NCBI GenBank assembly: GCA_963740455.1 | Contig: CAVUEF010000017.1 | Span: 1 to 64,000 of the forward strand | DNA: 64,000 nt | Source: Paucibacter sp963740455 | GTDB taxonomy: Bacteria; Pseudomonadota; Gammaproteobacteria; Burkholderiales; Burkholderiaceae_C | Reading direction: 5' to 3' | Shown here: positions 56,617 through 64,000 of the stretch, in pieces | Position numbering within the stretch: position 1 is the stretch's first letter | Layout of the letters: every line of letters starts with the position of its first letter | Translations under genes and position numbers: made by a program | The notes under the pieces: model-generated | The model's input: the letters and a program-made list of their open reading frames with translations, nothing else | Told to the model about the DNA's origin: nothing | Database searches by the model: none

Positions 56617-57735
56617 ATGCAATTGCTGAAACTCGACACCAAGCAGATCAGAATAGGCTCGCCATTGCCTTTCAATGTGCGCGACGAATGGGGTCACCTC
56701 TTGCTTGCCTGTGGTCAGGTGGTCACGAGCGAAGGACAGCTGCACGGACTCGTGGAGCGCGGCATGTCTGCCGACATTGAAGAAATCAAGTCCCTGGCAG
56801 CGGGACGCAAGGTCGAGGCCGCGACGCAGCCGCCCTCCGCAATCGCCCGCTGGCGTCATGTCATCTGGGTCTTGGACGACTTGCTCAAGAGCCTGGATCA
56901 AACGGGGTTCCCGGCTCGATGCGACGCGTTTGCGAAGGAAATCATGGACTTGGTGGCGCAGGACGGCGACGTTGCGATTTATATGTCGGTGCGTCAGGAG
57001 TCCTCGCGTTTCAGGACCTATGGGCTCACGCACTCGTTGCAAGCGGCTGCCCTGTGCCAGATGGTCGCGACCCGTCTCGGATGGCCAGCGCCGCGCATAT
57101 TCAGCGTGGTGCGAGCTGCGTTGACGATGAATCTCAGCATTGTCGAATTGCAAGGGGATTTCGCCGTATACGGACGCTTGCCGCAGGAGCAAAGAGACAA
57201 ATTGCGCCTGCACCCCGAACAGGCCGAGGCGCGGCTGCGAGCAGCCGGGGTGAGCGACGCGCAATGGTTGCAAGCGGTGCGCCAACACCACGAGCACATT
57301 GACGGCAAGGGCTATCCCCTGGGCATCACCGACTCCACCGAAATGGCCCAACTGCTGCGCTTGGCCGATGTGTTTCTGGCCAAGATCAGCGCCCGCGAGT
57401 CGCGCCCGGCCTTGAGCGTCAAAGAGGCCGGTCGTCTCGCTTATGCGGAGTCTCCCGGAAGCGGCATGGTACTGGCGCTGATCAAGGAATACGGCATCTT
57501 CCCTCCAGGCGAGCTGGTCGCGCTGGCAAGCGGCGAAAAGGGTGTCGTCATCCGCCGTGGCGCGACGATGCAAACGCCCATCGTCGCAGCGCTCACCGAC
57601 AAGAAAGGCCTGCCCATCAGCGGCGTGGTCAAACGCGACACCGCCGCGCAGGGCTTTGCCATCGTGGCCATGGAGTCCGACAAGAATCTGGTCGCGCGCC
57701 TGCCGCCCGAACGCGTCTACGGTCTGACTTCCTGA
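56617..57735 (+). CDS. HD-GYP-like protein lacking the HD pair
   Basis: 372 residues from MQLLKLDTKQIRIG. The first His (LTHSLQAAALC) and the GYP segment (HHEHIDGKGYPLG) are present. Where the HD pair should be, the sequence reads RAALTMNLSIVELQ, with neither His nor Asp. The C-terminal PilZ-like or beta-rich region contains GVVIRRGATMQTPIVAAL. It is likely a binder or regulator rather than a phosphodiesterase. It resembles the HD-GYP gene on the other side of ylqF in layout, suggesting an old duplication. Confidence 0.82.
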   Translation: MQLLKLDTKQIRIGSPLPFNVRDEWGHLLLACGQVVTSEGQLHGLVERGMSADIEEIKSLAAGRKVEAATQPPSAIARWRHVIWVLDDLLKSLDQTGFPARCDAFAKEIMDLVAQDGDVAIYMSVRQESSRFRTYGLTHSLQAAALCQMVATRLGWPAPRIFSVVRAALTMNLSIVELQGDFAVYGRLPQEQRDKLRLHPEQAEARLRAAGVSDAQWLQAVRQHHEHIDGKGYPLGITDSTEMAQLLRLADVFLAKISARESRPALSVKEAGRLAYAESPGSGMVLALIKEYGIFPPGELVALASGEKGVVIRRGATMQTPIVAALTDKKGLPISGVVKRDTAAQGFAIVAMESDKNLVARLPPERVYGLTS

Positions 57736-57746
57736 GGCCGCTGCAA

Positions 57747-59426
57747 TCAGGCGATCGCGGCGCGCTTGAGGATGGCATCGCAATCGACGCCGCCGGGCAA
57801 GGCGCCGTACAGATGGTGGCCGGCGCTGTCCAGGCGCGAGCGGCAAAACGCATCGGCGACAAAGCCTGGGGCGCCACGCACCAGCAGCGCGGCCTGCAGG
57901 CTCAGCGCCATGCGGTCGACCAGGCCGCGTGCCCGGTACTCGAGGTCGGCTGGCTGGGTGAGCTCCAGGCGCAGCGCGCCCACATACCCGTCCAACACCT
58001 TGTTCGCGCCGCGCGCCAGCGCGAGCTCGTCGAAGAACGCCGTCACCACCTCGGGCGATTTGTGCATCGCGCGCAGCACATCCAGGCATTGCACATTGCC
58101 GCTGCCCTCCCAGATCGCGTTCACCGGCGACTCGCGGAACAGCCGCGCCATCGGCGAGTCGTCCATCACGCCGCTGCCGCCTATGCACTCCATCGCCTCC
58201 ATCGCATGCTGGGGCGTGCGCTTGCAGACCCAGTACTTGCCCACCGCCGTGGCCAGGCGCACCAGGGCGTCCTCGTGCGGATCGCTGCGCGAGTCCATGG
58301 CGCGCGCCAGGCGCATCGCCAGCACCAGCGCCGCCTCGCTCTCCAGCGCAAGGTCGGCCAGCACATTGCGCATCAGCGGCTGATCGACGAGCAAGGCGCC
58401 GAAAGCCTTGCGCTGCTGGCAGTGGTGCAGCGCTTGCGTCAGCGCCATGCGCATGCCGGCGGCCGAGCCGGTGATGCAGTCGAAGCGCGTCATCGCCACC
58501 ATCTCGATGATGGTGCGCACACCACGCCCCTCGTCGCCGATGCGCCAGGCCAGCGCGCCGCGCAATTCGACCTCGCTCGACGCGTTCGAGGCATTGCCCA
58601 TCTTGCGTTTCAGGCGCTGCAGCTGCATAGGGTTCTTGGCTCCATCAGGGCGCCAGCGCGGCATCAAAAAGCAGGTGAGCCCCTGCGCGGTCTGCGCCAG
58701 CGTCAGAAAGGCGTCGCACATCGGTGCCGAGACAAAGAACTTGTGGCCGACCAGCTCGTAAGCGTCGCCCTCGGCGCTGCGCCCCAGGTGCAGCGCGCGC
58801 GTGGTGTTGGCGCGCACGTCCGAGCCGCCCTGCTTCTCGGTCATCGCCATGCCTATCGTTACGCCGCGCTTGTCGCGCGCCGGGCGGTCGCTGGGGTCGT
58901 ACTCGCGCTGCATCAACTTCGGGCCCCAGAACGCTTCGAGCTCGGGCTGCAAGCGCAGGCTGGGCATGGCGGCAAAGCTCATCGTGATCGGGCAGCCGTG
59001 CCCCGCCTCGACTTGCGAGTGCAGATAGAACTTCGCGGCGCGCGCGACATGCGCGCCAGCACCCGGCGCGCTCCACGGCGAGCAGTGCAGGCCGGCTTCG
59101 ATGGCCGTCGTCATCAGCGCGTGATAGGCGGGATGAAAGTGCACAAGATCAATGCGGTTGCCGAAGCGGTCGTGCGTGTCGAGCTCGGGCAGATGGTGGT
59201 TTGCCAGGGCGCCCAGCTCCAGATAATCGGCGCGGCCGATGCGCGCGCCGAAGGCGCTCAAGTCGGCCTGGGCGTGCGCCGCGCCCTCACGTTGCACGGC
59301 CTCGCGCAAGGCCGGATCGGCATCGAACAGGTTGTAGTCGGCCAGCTCGCAAGAGACGTTCACGACTTCGTGCGTGCTTGCCGGGTAGCTCTGTGCCACC
59401 GGCAAAGCGTCTTTGACTGTATTCAT
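57747..59426 (-). CDS. Acyl-CoA dehydrogenase, AidB-like branch
   Basis: 559 residues from MNTVKDALPVAQ. Longer than ordinary acyl-CoA dehydrogenases, as in the AidB group. FAD-binding segments are GVTIGMAMTEKQGGSDVRAN and YELVGHKFFVSAPMCDAF. Later segments are TIIEMVAMTRFDCITGSAAG, MECIGGSGVMDDSPMARLFR and ESPVNAIWEGSGNVQ. E. coli AidB protects DNA from alkylation, whereas others act on branched acyl-CoAs. The gene context here favours fatty-acid metabolism. It lies 16 bp downstream of the next dehydrogenase, in one minus-strand operon with the thiolase-like gene. Confidence 0.87.
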   Translation of the reverse strand: MNTVKDALPVAQSYPASTHEVVNVSCELADYNLFDADPALREAVQREGAAHAQADLSAFGARIGRADYLELGALANHHLPELDTHDRFGNRIDLVHFHPAYHALMTTAIEAGLHCSPWSAPGAGAHVARAAKFYLHSQVEAGHGCPITMSFAAMPSLRLQPELEAFWGPKLMQREYDPSDRPARDKRGVTIGMAMTEKQGGSDVRANTTRALHLGRSAEGDAYELVGHKFFVSAPMCDAFLTLAQTAQGLTCFLMPRWRPDGAKNPMQLQRLKRKMGNASNASSEVELRGALAWRIGDEGRGVRTIIEMVAMTRFDCITGSAAGMRMALTQALHHCQQRKAFGALLVDQPLMRNVLADLALESEAALVLAMRLARAMDSRSDPHEDALVRLATAVGKYWVCKRTPQHAMEAMECIGGSGVMDDSPMARLFRESPVNAIWEGSGNVQCLDVLRAMHKSPEVVTAFFDELALARGANKVLDGYVGALRLELTQPADLEYRARGLVDRMALSLQAALLVRGAPGFVADAFCRSRLDSAGHHLYGALPGGVDCDAILKRAAIA

Positions 59427-59442
59427 GGTCAGCCTTTCGAGA

Positions 59443-60579
59443 TCAGAGCGAACGCGCAATGATCTCCTTCATGATTTCGCTGGTGCCGCCGTAGATGCGC
59501 TGCACCCTGGCATCGGCGAACATCTGCGCAATCGGATACTCGAGCATATAGCCGTAGCCACCGAACAGCTGCAGGCATTCGTCCATCACGCGACCCTCGG
59601 CCTCGGAGAGCCAGAGCTTGGCGATCGACGCGGTGGTCGTGTCCATCTCGCCCTTGATCATCCGCTCTACGCAATCGTCGACCAGCGCGCGCCCGACCAC
59701 CGCCTGGGTCTTCACCTCGGCCAGTTTGAAGCGCGTGTTCTGCATCTCGATCAAGGCCTTGCCGAAGGCCTTGCGCTGGCGCACATGGTCGAGCGTGAGC
59801 CGCAAAGCGCGCTCGATCGCACCCAGCGCCGACACCGCCAGCAAGACGCGCTCATACGGTAGCTCGCTCATCAATTGCGCGAAGCCGCGACCCTCGACGC
59901 CGCCCAGCACGGCGTCGGCAGAGACGCGAACATCGTCGAAGAACAGCTCGCAGGTGTCCTGTCCTTTTTGGCCCAGCTTGTCGAGAATGCGACCGACTCG
60001 GTAACCGGGCCGGTCGCGTGTCTCGACCAGCAGCAGCGAGAGGCCCTTGGCGCCGGCGTCCGGATCGGTCCTGGCGACCACCACGACCAGGTCGGCCAGA
60101 TAGCCGTTCGAAATGAATATCTTCGAACCGTTGATCAAATAGCCGTCACCGTCCTTCACCGCGCGCGTGCGCACGCCCTGCAGGTCCGACCCGGCGCCGG
60201 GTTCGGTCATCGCAATCGCGGCGATCATCTCGCCGCTGGCCAGGCGCGGCAGGTAGCGGCGCTTTTGCTCCTCGGTGCCCTGGTTGAGCAGGTAATGCGC
60301 GACGATGGCGTGCACATGCACACCAAACGCCCGGTCGCCCACCGCGGCGAGTTCCTCGAACAGGATGGCCATGTGCGCATAGTCGCCGCCGGCGCCGCCG
60401 TATTCGTCCGGAATGTCCGACAGCAGCAGGCCCAGCTCACCGGCCTTGCGCCACAGCTCGCGATCGACATGCTGCTGTTCGCGCCAGCGTTGCTGATGCG
60501 GGTCGACTTCCGCCCCGACGAAGCGCCGCACCATGTCCTGGTACAGCTCGAGATCTGCGTTCATCCAGCGTGGCTGCAT
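59443..60579 (-). CDS. Acyl-CoA dehydrogenase
   Basis: 378 residues from MQPRWMNADLEL, the usual length. FAD/substrate signatures are AIAMTEPGAGSDLQGVRTRA, YLINGSKIFISNGYLAD, RQRKAFGKALIEMQNTRFKL and LFGGYGYMLEYPIAQMFADA; YGGTSEIMKEIIARSL at the end carries the catalytic Glu region. Probably acts on medium- or long-chain acyl-CoA. Five bases separate it from the thiolase-like gene upstream. Confidence 0.92.
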   Translation of the reverse strand: MQPRWMNADLELYQDMVRRFVGAEVDPHQQRWREQQHVDRELWRKAGELGLLLSDIPDEYGGAGGDYAHMAILFEELAAVGDRAFGVHVHAIVAHYLLNQGTEEQKRRYLPRLASGEMIAAIAMTEPGAGSDLQGVRTRAVKDGDGYLINGSKIFISNGYLADLVVVVARTDPDAGAKGLSLLLVETRDRPGYRVGRILDKLGQKGQDTCELFFDDVRVSADAVLGGVEGRGFAQLMSELPYERVLLAVSALGAIERALRLTLDHVRQRKAFGKALIEMQNTRFKLAEVKTQAVVGRALVDDCVERMIKGEMDTTTASIAKLWLSEAEGRVMDECLQLFGGYGYMLEYPIAQMFADARVQRIYGGTSEIMKEIIARSL

Positions 60580-60584
60580 GGGAG

Positions 60585-61766
60585 TCAAGCTTTCTGATAG
60601 AGCGTGACGACGCAGGCGCCGCCCAAACCGAGGTTGTGCTGGAGCGCGACGCGTGCGCCGTCGACCTGGCGCTGCTCGGCGCTGCCGCGCAATTGATGCG
60701 TCAATTCATAGCATTGCGCGAGACCGGTCGCGCCGAGCGGATGGCCTTTGGAGAGCAGGCCGCCCGACGGGTTGGTGACGACCTTGCCGCCGTAGGTGTT
60801 GTCGCCATCGGCGATGAACTGCGCCGCACCGCCTTGCGCGCACAGGCCCAGCGCCTCGTAGGTGATGAGCTCGTTTTGCGCAAAGCAGTCGTGCAGTTCG
60901 ACCACGTCGATGTCGTCGGGGCCGATGCCTGCCTGCGCATAGACCTGGTTCGCCGCGGCCTGCGTCATGTCGTAGCCGACCACGCGCATCATGTCGCCCG
61001 CATCGAAGGTGCTGGGCGTGTCGGTCGTCATCGCCTGGGCCTTGATGAACACATCGCTGCGCAGCTGGTGGCGGCGCGCAAAGTCGGGCGACACCAGCAG
61101 CGCCGCAGCGGCGCCGCAGGTTGGCGCGCAGGCCATCAAGCGCGTCATGACGCCAGGCCAGATCGTCGGCGCGTCGAGCACCTCCTGCTCGCTGACGACC
61201 TTGCGGAACAGCGCGAGCGGATTGTTGGCCCCATGGCGGCTCGCCTTGGCGCGTATCTTGGCAAAGCTGTCGAGCCCGGTTCCATATTTGCGCATGTGCT
61301 CCAGGCCGGCGCCGCCAAAGTAGCGCAGCGCCAGCGGGATGTCGGCCATGCCGACGAGCGTGTCGGTGACTTCATCAAACGCGTCGAAGGGGCTGGGCCG
61401 GTCCTTGAAGACGCTGCCCAGCGCCCCCGGCACCATCTGCTCGAAACCGACGGCCAGCACGCAATCGGCGCCGCCTTCGATGGCCTGGCGCGCCAGGAAC
61501 AGCGCGGTCGAACCGGTCGAGCAGTTGTTGTTGACGTTGACGATCGGAATGCCCGTCATGCCGACGCGGTACAGCGCCTTCTGGCCACAGGTCGAATCGC
61601 CATAGACATAACCGGCATAGGCCTGCTGCACCTGGGCATAGTCCAGACCGGCATCGAGTAGCGCCGCCGTCACCGCGCGGGCTGCCATCTGGTCATACGA
61701 GTCGCTCGCGCCGGGCTTGCTGAACGCAATCATGCCGACTCCGGCGACAAAAACCTGGCGACTCAT
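60585..61766 (-). CDS. Thiolase-like protein (lipid-transfer/SCP-x type)
   Basis: 393 residues. MSRQVFVAGVGMIAFSKPG opens the protein. NNNCSTGSTALFLARQAI holds the active-site Cys, VVELHDCFAQNELITYEALG is the SCP-x-like segment, and GGLLSKGHPLGATGLAQCYEL carries the GHP motif. Members cleave or condense acyl-CoA esters in sterol and fatty-acid breakdown. First gene of the three-gene minus-strand cluster; AAGGA precedes the ATG. Confidence 0.9.
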   Translation of the reverse strand: MSRQVFVAGVGMIAFSKPGASDSYDQMAARAVTAALLDAGLDYAQVQQAYAGYVYGDSTCGQKALYRVGMTGIPIVNVNNNCSTGSTALFLARQAIEGGADCVLAVGFEQMVPGALGSVFKDRPSPFDAFDEVTDTLVGMADIPLALRYFGGAGLEHMRKYGTGLDSFAKIRAKASRHGANNPLALFRKVVSEQEVLDAPTIWPGVMTRLMACAPTCGAAAALLVSPDFARRHQLRSDVFIKAQAMTTDTPSTFDAGDMMRVVGYDMTQAAANQVYAQAGIGPDDIDVVELHDCFAQNELITYEALGLCAQGGAAQFIADGDNTYGGKVVTNPSGGLLSKGHPLGATGLAQCYELTHQLRGSAEQRQVDGARVALQHNLGLGGACVVTLYQKA

Positions 61767-61980
61767 GATGGCAGTCCTTGCTTTGCTTGAGCATCCGGCG
61801 CCGCGTCGGGCGCCGGTCGAATTCGCTGATGTATCGAGCTTATCGTAGTCGATCGCGCTGACGCGTCGCAGGCAAAGACTTGGGCGCGGGCCGGCGGTGC
61901 TGCTGCGCCACCGGCCCGCTTCACCCCGGCAAACGTTCAGGCAGGGTCGCCTGGTTCGTCAGCACCTGGGGCTTTGCGCT

Positions 61981-62274
61981 TCACGGCAGCTTGGCCAGGA
62001 TCTTGTCCATTTCGCCGGCCGTGTAGGCGCGCATCGAATGCGAACGCACATTGCCCTGCACCGCCGTGGCCAGATTGAAGGCTGCCAAGGCTTGCTCGTC
62101 TTCGGCTTCGAGCACGCAAACCATGTCGTACTCGCCCATCGTCCAGAGCATCTCGCGCAGGTTCACACCGAATTTCCTGGCCACTTCCTTGGCCGCTGCG
62201 GCGCGCTTGGTCGTCTCCTTGATACCTTGGATACCCTTCTCCGAGAAACTCAATAAACCAATGTAGGTGATCAT
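61981..62274 (-). CDS. GYD domain protein
   Basis: 97 residues from MITYIGLLSFSEKGIQGIKE, with GGAG seven bases ahead. One GYD domain: FGVNLREMLWTMGEYDMVCV is the signature region, in a ferredoxin-like alpha-beta fold by family knowledge. Function unknown. It lies between the thiolase-like gene and the divergent synthetase gene; no operon partner. Longer upstream frames are not supported. Confidence 0.87.
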   Translation of the reverse strand: MITYIGLLSFSEKGIQGIKETTKRAAAAKEVARKFGVNLREMLWTMGEYDMVCVLEAEDEQALAAFNLATAVQGNVRSHSMRAYTAGEMDKILAKLP

Positions 62275-62615
62275 TTCATGCTCCTGTCGGGTCCGGTAAG
62301 GGGCCGATGACAAGTCCTTGAAACGACGCGGCCCCGGGGCGTCACTCAAGTTCATCACAGGCCGACCGGTCGCGCGCCTGGCGGCGCGCTCTCCACTGGC
62401 GTCGGAGCGGTCCCCGGCTTGATGAGGGAGGGAGATGCTACGCGCTCCATGGCCCATTGCAATACCATGTTTTTTGGTCGCGTGTGCTTGGGCGCGCAGG
62501 CCGCCAAGGTGGGCACAAACCCGCTACTCGCCGCTTCGCATCGACGTCACAATTTGCCCTGTGCCGTGCCGCGATGGCAGCAAGCGCCTGGGCTGGGGAA
62601 ATTGATGGGATCGCA
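62275..62615. other. Divergent gap between GYD gene and acyl-CoA synthetase
   Basis: About 340 bp without a supported gene; the frames present are GC-rich by-products. It must contain both divergent promoters. No clear sigma-70 pair or palindrome stands out, and no FadR- or PsrA-type site was recognised. Confidence 0.4.
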
Positions 62616-64000
62616 ATGAGCAATATCTACGACACCGGCTTGTCCAAGCATGCCGCCAATTTTGTCGCCCTCTCGCCGGTGAGCTTTGTCGAACGCAGCG
62701 CCGAGGTGTTCAGCGATCTGACTGCGGTGATCCACGGCAGCCGCCGTTACAGCTGGGCGCAGACCCGCGAGCGCGCCGCGCGCCTGGCCGCTGCGCTGCA
62801 AGCGCTGAATGTCGGGCGCGGCACGACCGTCAGCGTGATGCTGCCCAACACGCCCGAGATGGTCGAGGCGCACTACGCCGTGCCGGCACTCAACGCCGTG
62901 CTCAACACGCTCAATACGAGACTCGACGCGCCATTGCTGGCCTGGCAGATGAACCACTGCGAGGCGGCCATCGTCATCACCGACCGCGAGTTCGCGCCGG
63001 TGATGGGGCCGGCCTTGAAGATGTTGCGCGAGCAGCATGGTCGCGCGCCGCTGGTCATCGACGTCTGCGACAGCCAATACCAGGGCGCAGGTGAGCGCCT
63101 GGGCAGCGTCGAGTACGAGGCCTTGCTTGCCGCCCACGCGCCGCTGGCCCGGCTCGACGGGCCGCAGGACGAGTGGGACGCGATTGCGGTGTCTTACACG
63201 TCGGGCACGACCGGCGATCCCAAGGGCGTGGTCACCCACCACCGAGGCGCCTATCTGAACGCCGTCTGCAACGCCGCCACCTGGACCATGCCGCATTTCC
63301 CGGTCTATTTGTGGACGCTGCCGATGTTCCACTGCAACGGCTGGTGCTTTCCCTGGACGGTGGCGCTGCTCGGCGGCACCCATGTCTGCCTGCGCCGCGT
63401 CGAGGCGCAAGCCATCTTCGACGCGATGCGCGCGCACAAGGTCGACCATTTCTGCGCCGCGCCCATCGTGCACAACCTGCTGATCGCCGCCCCGCCCGAA
63501 CTGCGCGCCGGCATCGCCCACCCGGTGCGCGCCATGGTGGCGGGCGCCGCGCCGCCGGCCTCCATGATCGAGGGCATGGCCGCGCTCGGCATAGACCTCA
63601 CCCATGTCTACGGTCTGACCGAGGTCTACGGGCCAGCGGCGGGCGCGGTCAAGCGCCAGCGCTGGGCGCAGGAGTCGATGTCGGAGCAGACGCGGCTCAA
63701 CGGCCGCCAGGGCGTGCGCTACGAGTTGCAAGAAGGCATGACGGTGCTGGACCCTGAGACGATGCTTGAGGTGAGCGCCGACGGCCAGACCATGGGCGAG
63801 ATCATGTTTCGCGGCAATATCATGATGAAAGGCTATCTGAAGAATCCGCAGGCGACCGAAGCGGCGTTCAAGGGCGGCTGGTTCCACACCGGCGATCTGG
63901 CCGTGCTGGAGCCCGACCGCTACGTGAAGATCAAGGACCGCAGCAAGGACATCATCATTTCGGGCGGCGAGAACATCAGCTCGATCGAGGTCGAGGACGC
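62616..64000 (+). CDS. Acyl-CoA synthetase (AMP-forming), truncated by the window end
   Basis: The first 461 codons, from MSNIYDTGLSKHAANF, of an acyl-CoA synthetase close to the medium-chain/dimethylsulfoniopropionate-type AMP-forming branch. ATP motif AVSYTSGTTGDPKGVVTHHR, then LPMFHCNGWCFPW (typical of this branch) and HVYGLTEVYGPAA. FHTGDLAVLEPDRYVKIKDR and IIISGGENISSIEVED come at the window edge. The catalytic C-terminal Lys region is beyond the end. Together with the divergent dehydrogenases and thiolase it forms a fatty-acyl-CoA degradation neighbourhood. Confidence 0.93.
   Translation, partial: MSNIYDTGLSKHAANFVALSPVSFVERSAEVFSDLTAVIHGSRRYSWAQTRERAARLAAALQALNVGRGTTVSVMLPNTPEMVEAHYAVPALNAVLNTLNTRLDAPLLAWQMNHCEAAIVITDREFAPVMGPALKMLREQHGRAPLVIDVCDSQYQGAGERLGSVEYEALLAAHAPLARLDGPQDEWDAIAVSYTSGTTGDPKGVVTHHRGAYLNAVCNAATWTMPHFPVYLWTLPMFHCNGWCFPWTVALLGGTHVCLRRVEAQAIFDAMRAHKVDHFCAAPIVHNLLIAAPPELRAGIAHPVRAMVAGAAPPASMIEGMAALGIDLTHVYGLTEVYGPAAGAVKRQRWAQESMSEQTRLNGRQGVRYELQEGMTVLDPETMLEVSADGQTMGEIMFRGNIMMKGYLKNPQATEAAFKGGWFHTGDLAVLEPDRYVKIKDRSKDIIISGGENISSIEVED

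Overview
The window is high-GC chromosomal DNA from a betaproteobacterium. It is most likely a member of the Burkholderiales (Comamonadaceae or Rubrivivax/Leptothrix-like). This rests on the block xerC, DUF484, dapF, two LpxL-type acyltransferases and metK, a SAH riboswitch ahead of ahcY-tlyA-metF, an Lrp-type regulator divergent from glmS, a PEP-CTERM protein and a complete modABC. The species cannot be named from sequence alone. No rRNA, tRNA or CRISPR array was seen.

Layout. 1-5381 is accessory DNA: an IS21-family istA/istB pair with a small passenger ORF, a hipBA toxin-antitoxin pair with its own promoter and candidate operators, and the 3' end of an IS256-type transposase. This block abuts the 3' end of glmS, the classical Tn7-type attachment region, and carries a second, diverged copy of the glmS 3' end. 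5382-16752 is core: glmS, lrp-like, rlmI, an outer-membrane barrel-like protein, xerC-DUF484-dapF, two acyltransferases and metK. metK is preceded by a SAM-II/SAM-V-like riboswitch and is interrupted by a one-base frameshift. 16912-25572 holds a large SARP-type ATPase regulator, a PEP-CTERM protein, an eroded AT-rich spacer, a chemoreceptor with a c-type heme motif, a REC-GGDEF cyclase and a secreted protein. 25573-27400 is a small zone rich in repetitive elements around a YcaQ-like gene. 28254-34207 is the methyl-cycle group (SAH riboswitch, ahcY, tlyA, metF), then 5-formyl-THF cyclo-ligase and a lytic transglycosylase. 34851-44330 holds cca, an orphan FliA-type sigma factor, a lipid kinase, an HD-GYP response regulator, a hybrid histidine kinase and amn. 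45057-51124 has an EF-G-like GTPase, an HDOD protein, hppD and fadD; modCBA follows on the minus strand. The window ends with two HD-GYP-type genes around ylqF and a fatty-acid/CoA cluster (two acyl-CoA dehydrogenases, a thiolase-like protein, a GYD protein and a partial acyl-CoA synthetase).

How genes work together. metK makes SAM, ahcY removes SAH, and metF and the cyclo-ligase feed one-carbon units to methionine synthesis. Two riboswitches of different ligand class tie these to the SAM/SAH pool. Several proteins belong to c-di-GMP or two-component signalling (23229-24248, 38040-39122, 39264-42512, 54132-55448, 56617-57735), one of them with a lost catalytic HD pair.

The most unusual content is non-coding. 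There are two tandem arrays of one hairpin family at 13194-13614 and 44337-44898, whose stems differ by compensated changes. A 285-bp multi-hairpin element is inserted in the second array and present, inverted and 98-99% identical, at 27025. A hairpin MITE has a TTAG target duplication. A 318-bp tandem duplication at 34238-34850 has two nested long inverted pairings that imply a pseudoknot-like fold and includes one clean T-A to G-C covariation.
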